Of a DNA stretch of 11,660 nt, positions 7,335 through 11,660 are shown one piece after another. Location of the stretch: contig JAKSDL010000299.1 of assembly GCA_022360105.1 (NCBI GenBank), forward strand, positions 1 to 11,660, written 5' to 3'. Every line of letters starts with the position of its first letter. The first letter of the stretch is position 1. This stretch comes from Pseudomonadota bacterium. Lineage in GTDB: Bacteria > SAR324 > XYD2-FULL-50-16 > JAHJRI01. The notes beneath the pieces are model-generated. The model had not been told where the DNA came from, made no database searches, and saw only the letters and a list, made by a program, of their open reading frames with translations. Both the position numbers and the translations under genes were made by a program.

Positions 7335-9077
7335 TTACATGGAAATGGACCCTTTTCTGAAATCGGTTTTATCGATCAACACGTTGATTACGACAGGCAC
7401 CCCTTCTCCGGCAAGTTTCCGGGCTTGCTCCAGTGTTGATGTGATGTTCTCTTCTTTATCAAGCAGGAGACCTTTTGCTCCGAAACCTTCTGCCACAATA
7501 TGATAATCGGTTTGTCGCAACACAGTAGCCACGTCGTCTTTTAAAACAACTACCTGATCCCTGGCAATTTGCGCCCAGGAGGCATCATTGCCAATAACAG
7601 CAATGACCGGCAATCCGTGCCTGACAAAGGTATCTATCTCCTGCAAGCTGTATCCGGCGGCTCCATCTCCATAAATCAACCATACTTCATGATCATTCCT
7701 GCTTAGTTTTGCACCCATGGCAAATCCTGCACCGACACCCAGGGTTCCGAATACTCCGGGATCGAGCCAGCTTAAGGGGGCTCTTGGTTGAAGAATGTAA
7801 GAAGCAGTGGCAACAAAATCACCTCCGTCTGCCACGATGATGCTTTTCCGGTCCAGGAACTTGTCCAGCTCCAGAAAGAACTTTAGTGGGTTTACGGATT
7901 CGTTTTTTACTTCTGCTTTTTCAATGATGTCCTGATTGCGAGCATTGTCGGTCGCTTTTAATTCTTCCAACCAGGGCGAAATCACTTTGGAACCGCAGGA
8001 AAAATCAGACGATAAACTCTTTAGGAATGAATAGGGATCGGATTGGATTCCAAGATCCGGTTTTCGATTTAAGGTGAGGTCTTTTTTATTCCTGTTTACT
8101 GCTACTAACAAAGCTTTGGAATTGATGCCACGGCCATAAGCGAGTCTGAAGTCGCAAGGCATCCCGGCCAGAATCACGAGATCCGCCTTTTTCAAGGCAG
8201 CACTCCTGGAATGTCTCAATTGCAAGGGGTGATCCTTACCCATTAGTCCGCGGGCCATTCCGGTTAAATAAACCGGAATTCCTAAATGCTGAACGGCTTG
8301 TTGCAACAATTCGGTTTCCTCTTGGCAAAGCATTGCCTGACTGCCAACGATCAAGACAGGTCGTTTTGATTTTTTAATAAGTTGCCTGGCTTTTTCAACC
8401 TTTTCAGGTTTTAAATCCGGAATAGTAACCGATTCATGAGCCGGCTCCATGGCGTCAAAATCACATGCGAACATCTTGTTGACATGATGATCCAGGTAAA
8501 ATTGAAACAGCTTGCTTTTTATTCCACCCTCAGATGGCGAATCGGACTTTACACCGTACCACTCCCTGACCAGTTCTTCGCTGTACAGCAGGTCTATTGG
8601 ACATTCCACAAAAACAGGGCCGGGTGTGTCAGATTGGGCGACTTTTAAAGCGTGCTCCAGGACAGAAACGATGTCGCAGTTTTGGTTGATGGTAACGGCT
8701 TGCTTGACGATCGATTGTAACAGGGAAATCTGGTCAATATCCTGCAGAGACCCACGGCCTTTAATTACGGTTGCTGCAGCACCCCCCAGCAATACAACCG
8801 GAGATTGGGCCATTTGTGCATTTTTCATGGCCGTGATGGTATTGGTGACACCGGGACCGGCAGTCACTACTGCAATGCCTGGAAGGCCTGTCAATCTGGC
8901 AAAAGCATCAGCCGCAAAAACGGCATTTACTTCACTGCGGACATCGATGACCTTAATTCCTTTTGCTTTAGCTCCAACCAGAATTGGAGAGATGTGACCG
9001 CCGCATAGGGTAAACAAAAAAGGAATGTTATGACTTTTTAAAATGTCGGCAACGATATCGCCCCCGGTTGTAGTCAT
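7335..9077 (-). CDS. TPP-dependent enzyme, ILVBL/2-hydroxyacyl-CoA lyase 2-like (acetolactate synthase superfamily)
   Basis: This 580-residue thiamine-diphosphate enzyme has the usual order: a Pyr domain (about 1-165) with the activating Glu49 in [18 protein letters not shown], a central domain (about 223-355) and a C-terminal PP domain. The Mg/TPP motif starts at GDGAAG (470-475) and closes on Asn497 in GNDASW. From memory it resembles animal ILVBL (HACL2) most: GGHISPILV (26-34), [21 protein letters not shown] (73-93), [15 protein letters not shown] (291-305), CDFRLAYGR (308-316), GGDFVATA (418-425), [21 protein letters not shown] (437-457) and a C-terminus with TDFRKGSIS. Classical acetolactate synthase has HEQ-type residues at the catalytic Glu; here Val follows it, as in ILVBL. 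ILVBL/HACL2 cleaves 2-hydroxyacyl-CoA to an aldehyde and formyl-CoA. The animal N-terminal membrane anchor is absent, so this protein should be cytoplasmic. AGGAGA six bases before the ATG supports the start. Family is sure; substrate is inferred. avtA lies downstream on the same strand. Confidence 0.85.
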   Translation of the reverse strand: MTTTGGDIVADILKSHNIPFLFTLCGGHISPILVGAKAKGIKVIDVRSEVNAVFAADAFARLTGLPGIAVVTAGPGVTNTITAMKNAQMAQSPVVLLGGAAATVIKGRGSLQDIDQISLLQSIVKQAVTINQNCDIVSVLEHALKVAQSDTPGPVFVECPIDLLYSEELVREWYGVKSDSPSEGGIKSKLFQFYLDHHVNKMFACDFDAMEPAHESVTIPDLKPEKVEKARQLIKKSKRPVLIVGSQAMLCQEETELLQQAVQHLGIPVYLTGMARGLMGKDHPLQLRHSRSAALKKADLVILAGMPCDFRLAYGRGINSKALLVAVNRNKKDLTLNRKPDLGIQSDPYSFLKSLSSDFSCGSKVISPWLEELKATDNARNQDIIEKAEVKNESVNPLKFFLELDKFLDRKSIIVADGGDFVATASYILQPRAPLSWLDPGVFGTLGVGAGFAMGAKLSRNDHEVWLIYGDGAAGYSLQEIDTFVRHGLPVIAVIGNDASWAQIARDQVVVLKDDVATVLRQTDYHIVAEGFGAKGLLLDKEENITSTLEQARKLAGEGVPVVINVLIDKTDFRKGSISM

Positions 9078-9083
9078 ATTCCG

Positions 9084-9089
9084 TCTCCT
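9084..9089 (-). promoter_or_regulatory. Ribosome binding site of the ILVBL-like gene
   Basis: AGGAGA on the minus strand (9089-9084) stands 6 bases before the ATG at 9077-9075, a near-ideal spacing that fixes the start. Confidence 0.75.
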
Positions 9090-9133
9090 GATATAGTTTT
9101 TAAAAAAAAAGGAAGTTTCGAGTTTGTTCTTTT

Positions 9134-9161
9134 ATTTTAACAATTGTTTATCAGCAAGCAA
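9134..9161 (-). promoter_or_regulatory. Possible promoter for the ILVBL-like gene
   Basis: On the minus strand TTGCTT (9161-9156) and TAAAAT (9139-9134) are 16 bases apart, about 57 bases upstream of the ATG. A perfect 10-base palindrome, AACAATTGTT (9139-9148), fills much of the spacer and could be an operator. This is pattern-based, in an AT-rich region where such matches are common. Confidence 0.35.
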
Positions 9162-9202
9162 ACGCTGTTTTTTGTTTGGTGATTTTAAATCGAATTGTTT
9201 AT
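9142..9202. repeat. Direct repeat of AATTGTTTAT in the divergent intergenic region
   Basis: AATTGTTTAT occurs at 9142-9151 and again at 9193-9202, a 51-base period (about five helical turns). The first copy overlaps the palindrome in the candidate promoter of the ILVBL-like gene. The pair might be binding sites for one regulator shared by the divergent genes, or AT-rich coincidence. Confidence 0.35.
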
Positions 9203-9323
9203 GTTCATTCTGATTCGACTGAGAGCACGTTAATCCTTAAGCTGAATTCAGGCAGCTGGCATAAGGCTGGATAAGGGTTTAGCGACTTTCCGTTCAGGCA
9301 CTAATTAACATATTAGGGAAGAA

Positions 9324-10136
9324 ATGAAGTTTAGAGATATAGAATTTTTTCATGAGATCAAAGGCACAGGACTTCCTATTCTTATGATTCACGGATTCAG
9401 TCTGGATCACCGGGTGATGACAGGTTGCATGGAACCTTTGTTTGATAATCGGGCTGAATTTCGGAGAATCTATTTTGATATGCCGGGAATGGGACTGACT
9501 CTTTCCCACGATGGTATTCAAACGTCACAGGACATGTTGGATTTTATCTGTGGATTTATTGATCGGGTAATTCCTGATGGTGAATTTGCCATTGCAGGAG
9601 AATCATATGGCGGGTACCTGGCCCGTGGTGTGGCGCATCGTTATCGCGAAAGATGCGCCGGCATGCTGTTGATCTGTCCGGTGGTTCATTTCGATCGATC
9701 CAAACGAACAGTTCCGGAACTCAAAGTCCTGAAACGGGATACCATGCTGCTCTCTGAATTGTCCATGATGGATGCGGAGGATTTTCAAAGCTGTGTTGTA
9801 TTGCAGACCCGTGAGGTCTGGGAACGGTTTAATGTTGAAATACTATCTGGTGTGCGTCAGGCAGATTTTGGCCTGTTGGAAAGGATCAGGGACACAGAAT
9901 TCTCATTTGATCCGGATGAGTATGCATCCGTTTTTAATAAACCGATTGCGTTTTTATTGGCACGTTACGACAATTCTGTTGGCTACCTGGATGGGATGGA
10001 ATTATTTAAAAAATACCCGACAGCGAGTTTGGTTGTAAGTGACTGTTCCGGGCACAATTTTCAAATTGAACAGCCCGACCTGTTTAATGCTGCAACGAAT
10101 GCCTGGTTAAACCAGTTGAATAAGATCAAAAGTTGA
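9324..10136 (+). CDS. Alpha/beta hydrolase of unknown substrate
   Basis: This 270-residue cytoplasmic protein of the alpha/beta hydrolase fold has no signal peptide. The catalytic set is visible: the HG oxyanion motif in MIHGFSLDH (21-29), the nucleophile Ser94 in GESYGG (92-97), the acid probably Asp216 in LARYDNSVGY, and His244 in CSGHNFQIEQP. The strand FDMPGMGLT (51-59) matches the DxPGxGxS stretch common to meta-cleavage-product hydrolases, proline iminopeptidases and esterases. The region between about 120 and 205 forms the cap and decides specificity; I cannot assign it. AGGGAAG just before the ATG is a reasonable ribosome binding site. It is divergent from the ILVBL-like gene and 97 bases ahead of korA on the same strand with no terminator visible, so it may be cotranscribed with korAB. 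A thioesterase or ester-hydrolase role is possible but unproven. Confidence 0.85.
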   Translation: MKFRDIEFFHEIKGTGLPILMIHGFSLDHRVMTGCMEPLFDNRAEFRRIYFDMPGMGLTLSHDGIQTSQDMLDFICGFIDRVIPDGEFAIAGESYGGYLARGVAHRYRERCAGMLLICPVVHFDRSKRTVPELKVLKRDTMLLSELSMMDAEDFQSCVVLQTREVWERFNVEILSGVRQADFGLLERIRDTEFSFDPDEYASVFNKPIAFLLARYDNSVGYLDGMELFKKYPTASLVVSDCSGHNFQIEQPDLFNAATNAWLNQLNKIKS

Positions 10137-10233
10137 TTTTGGATGTTAAATCTTTGTGCAATTTGGATAATCAGCCAACCTTGTGCTTGTCTTTAACGGA
10201 ACATAGTGGAATCATCAAGTAGTTAAAAAAGAC

Positions 10234-11394
10234 ATGACGCTATCCGAATTGACTCTCATGAATCTATCCAGACCAAATCTCCCACCCGGTGAATACTACT
10301 TTTCCGGAAACGAAGCAGCCGCGGAGGCTGCAATTGACGCCGGATGTCGATTTTATGCCGGTTATCCCATTACTCCCTCCAGTGAAATCATGGAATGTAT
10401 GGCAGATAAATTGCCAGACGTGGATGGGATTTTTATCCAGATGGAAGACGAAATCGCCTCAATTTGTTCTGTAATCGGGGCAGTTTGGGCCGGTGCCAAA
10501 GCTATGACTGCCACCTCCGGTCCGGGATTCAGCTTGATGCAGGAAGCCCTGGGTTATGCTGCCTTTACTGAAACACCTTTGGTAATAATGGATATCCAAA
10601 GGGCCGGACCATGCACAGGGCAAGCAACCAGAACCGCAAGTGGGGATCATATGCAGGCAAAGTGGGGCTCCCACGGAGATTACCAGGTTATCAGTTATTG
10701 TCCCTGGTCGGTTCAGGAAATGTATGATTGCTCAATCAGGGCTTTCAATCTGGCAGAACGGTATCGTGTTCCCGTGATTGTCAGTGCGGAAGAAGCGATT
10801 GGCCATTTACGGGAAAGAATAACCATACCCGATGAGATCAGACAGGAAAACAGGCCAAAACAGAAAGGGGTAGCACCATTTGATACCGACGCGATTGACG
10901 GAGTTCCTCCTATGCCGGCTTTTGGAGAAGGAGAGAATTTGATGATTACCGGGTCAACCCACGATGGTATGGGGTTTAGGAAAACAGAAGACCCGAAGGT
11001 CCATCAAAAGCTGGTTGAGCGTATCAATCTCAAAATACTCAATCATGCGGATCACATCATCGAAACGGAATCAATGCACACTGAAGATGCGGAACTACTT
11101 ATTGTAGCCTACGGATTTACAGCCAGGAGTTCAGCCTTTGCCGTTGCGCAATTACGGAAAGAGGGATTTAAAGTTGGATTGTTACGGCTGAAAACGATTT
11201 GGCCCTTTGCTGAAAGGGTTCTCCGGGGCATCAGTGGGGTAAGGAAAATCTTGGTACCGGAAATGAACCTGGGGCAAATTGCCGGGGAAGTGAAAAAGGT
11301 TTTTGCCAAGGATGTGATTCCACTCAACCTGGTAAATGGGGACGTCATCCAACCTCGCACAATCATTGAGAAAGTCAGGGAGGTATACCGATGA
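10234..11394 (+). CDS. korA: 2-oxoacid:ferredoxin oxidoreductase, alpha subunit
   Basis: The alpha subunit of a CoA- and ferredoxin-dependent 2-oxoacid oxidoreductase forms the TPP enzyme together with KorB and turns a 2-oxoacid into acyl-CoA, CO2 and reduced ferredoxin. Its 386 residues hold domain I with GYPITPSSE (43-51), the conserved acidic stretch MEDE (70-73), TSGPGFSLMQEA (94-105), TETPLVIMDIQRAGPCTGQ (112-130) and WGSHGDY (144-150). Domain II holds VAYGFTARSS (291-300), RLKTIWPF (318-325) and VPEMNLGQ (341-348). The N-terminal gamma domain of fused pyruvate:ferredoxin oxidoreductases is absent, so it belongs to the multi-subunit class. The substrate may be 2-oxoglutarate or a branched-chain 2-oxoacid; nearby avtA makes the latter worth considering. 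No Shine-Dalgarno precedes the ATG at 10234 or the in-frame ATG at 10258, so the first residues are uncertain. The stop overlaps the korB start (ATGA). Confidence 0.92.
   Translation: MTLSELTLMNLSRPNLPPGEYYFSGNEAAAEAAIDAGCRFYAGYPITPSSEIMECMADKLPDVDGIFIQMEDEIASICSVIGAVWAGAKAMTATSGPGFSLMQEALGYAAFTETPLVIMDIQRAGPCTGQATRTASGDHMQAKWGSHGDYQVISYCPWSVQEMYDCSIRAFNLAERYRVPVIVSAEEAIGHLRERITIPDEIRQENRPKQKGVAPFDTDAIDGVPPMPAFGEGENLMITGSTHDGMGFRKTEDPKVHQKLVERINLKILNHADHIIETESMHTEDAELLIVAYGFTARSSAFAVAQLRKEGFKVGLLRLKTIWPFAERVLRGISGVRKILVPEMNLGQIAGEVKKVFAKDVIPLNLVNGDVIQPRTIIEKVREVYR
11377..11384 (+). promoter_or_regulatory. Ribosome binding site of korB inside the end of korA
   Basis: AGGGAGGT is a strong Shine-Dalgarno ending 6 bases before the korB ATG at 11391. 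It lies within the last codons of korA, supporting coupled translation of the two subunits. Confidence 0.75.
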
Positions 11395-11660
11395 CAAGGG
11401 AATTTGCGGAATACCTCAGACCTGAGGTGAAATCCACGCCTTTCTGTGCAGGATGCGGCCACGGTATCCTGATGAATCACCTTTTGCGAGCCATCAAAAA
11501 CTCAGGGCTGAGTATTGAAGACATGCTCTTTGTCTCAGGGATTGGTTGTGCAGCCTGGATACCCAGTCCTAACTTCAAAGCTGATACCTTGCACACTCTT
11601 CATGGGAGAGCGCTGGCTTTTGCAACAGGAGCCAAGTTATTCAATCCGGATTTGAAGACG
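11391..11660 (+). CDS. korB: 2-oxoacid:ferredoxin oxidoreductase, beta subunit, N-terminal part
   Basis: This is the TPP-binding beta subunit that pairs with KorA. The frame opens at an ATG overlapping the korA stop by ATGA and stays open for 90 codons to the right edge, so roughly two thirds of the usual 250-300 residues are missing. Visible marks are FCAGCGHGI (18-26), with the CxGCGH signature that contacts TPP, then SGIGCAAWIP (53-62) and LHTLHGRALAFATGAKL (69-85), the stretch that comes just before the Mg/TPP GDG motif in the family; that motif lies beyond the edge. The 4-base overlap and strong ribosome binding site show it is expressed with korA. Whether gamma and delta (ferredoxin-like) subunits follow cannot be seen. 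Confidence 0.93.
   Translation, partial: MTREFAEYLRPEVKSTPFCAGCGHGILMNHLLRAIKNSGLSIEDMLFVSGIGCAAWIPSPNFKADTLHTLHGRALAFATGAKLFNPDLKT

Noticed and set aside
7328..7355. AAAGGG and CCCTTT repeat across the stop codon of the ILVBL-like gene
   Set aside because: It is a short stem overlapping coding sequence without a T-run, so a terminator call is not supported.
8512..8997. 161-codon plus-strand frame opposite the TPP enzyme
   Set aside because: The minus strand encodes a complete TPP enzyme with all motifs, so this is a shadow frame.

Overview
The window is ordinary bacterial chromosome carrying amino-acid and 2-oxoacid metabolism plus one chemoreceptor. The ferredoxin-dependent 2-oxoacid oxidoreductase (KorA/KorB type) points to an anaerobic or microaerophilic lifestyle. 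The chemoreceptor, with a large domain between two membrane helices, points to a motile cell. Base composition is slightly AT-rich by eye. A sulfate-reducer-like (Desulfobacterota) host would fit, but this is a guess from gene content and nothing in the window fixes the taxonomy.

Layout. (1) 1-423, minus: the N-terminal 141 codons of an AEC-family permease, running off the left edge. (2) 424-960: a 537-base non-coding stretch holding a roughly 280-base imperfect inverted repeat (499-777), the most striking non-coding structure here, with promoter-like signals on either side. (3) 961-3231, plus: a 756-residue methyl-accepting chemotaxis protein. (4) 3232-3594: a 363-base non-coding stretch leading into (5) tdh (3595-4632) and kbl (4670-5854), plus, the two-step threonine-to-glycine plus acetyl-CoA pathway. 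(6) Minus strand, convergent: avtA (5851-7107), whose stop shares the four bases TTAA with the kbl stop, and upstream of it a thiamine-diphosphate (TPP) enzyme (7335-9077) that looks more like the animal ILVBL/HACL2 proteins than like textbook acetolactate synthase. (7) 9078-9323: a divergent intergenic region. (8) Plus: an alpha/beta hydrolase (9324-10136), then korA (10234-11394) and the start of korB (11391 to the right edge), which overlap by ATGA.

How the genes may work together. Tdh oxidises threonine to 2-amino-3-oxobutyrate, and Kbl cleaves this with CoA to glycine and acetyl-CoA. AvtA exchanges amino groups between valine/2-oxoisovalerate and alanine/pyruvate. KorAB-type enzymes oxidatively decarboxylate 2-oxoacids to acyl-CoA with reduction of ferredoxin. 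Together these fit a locus for breaking down amino acids and their 2-oxoacids (inference). The TPP enzyme could be a 2-hydroxyacyl-CoA lyase, or an acetolactate-synthase-like enzyme that would pair with AvtA at the other end of valine synthesis. The sequence favours the first by family resemblance but does not settle it.

I found no CRISPR array, tRNA, rRNA, transposase, phage gene or defence system. No clearly undescribed multi-gene system is visible. The best leads are the long inverted repeat and the ILVBL-like enzyme in its gene context.
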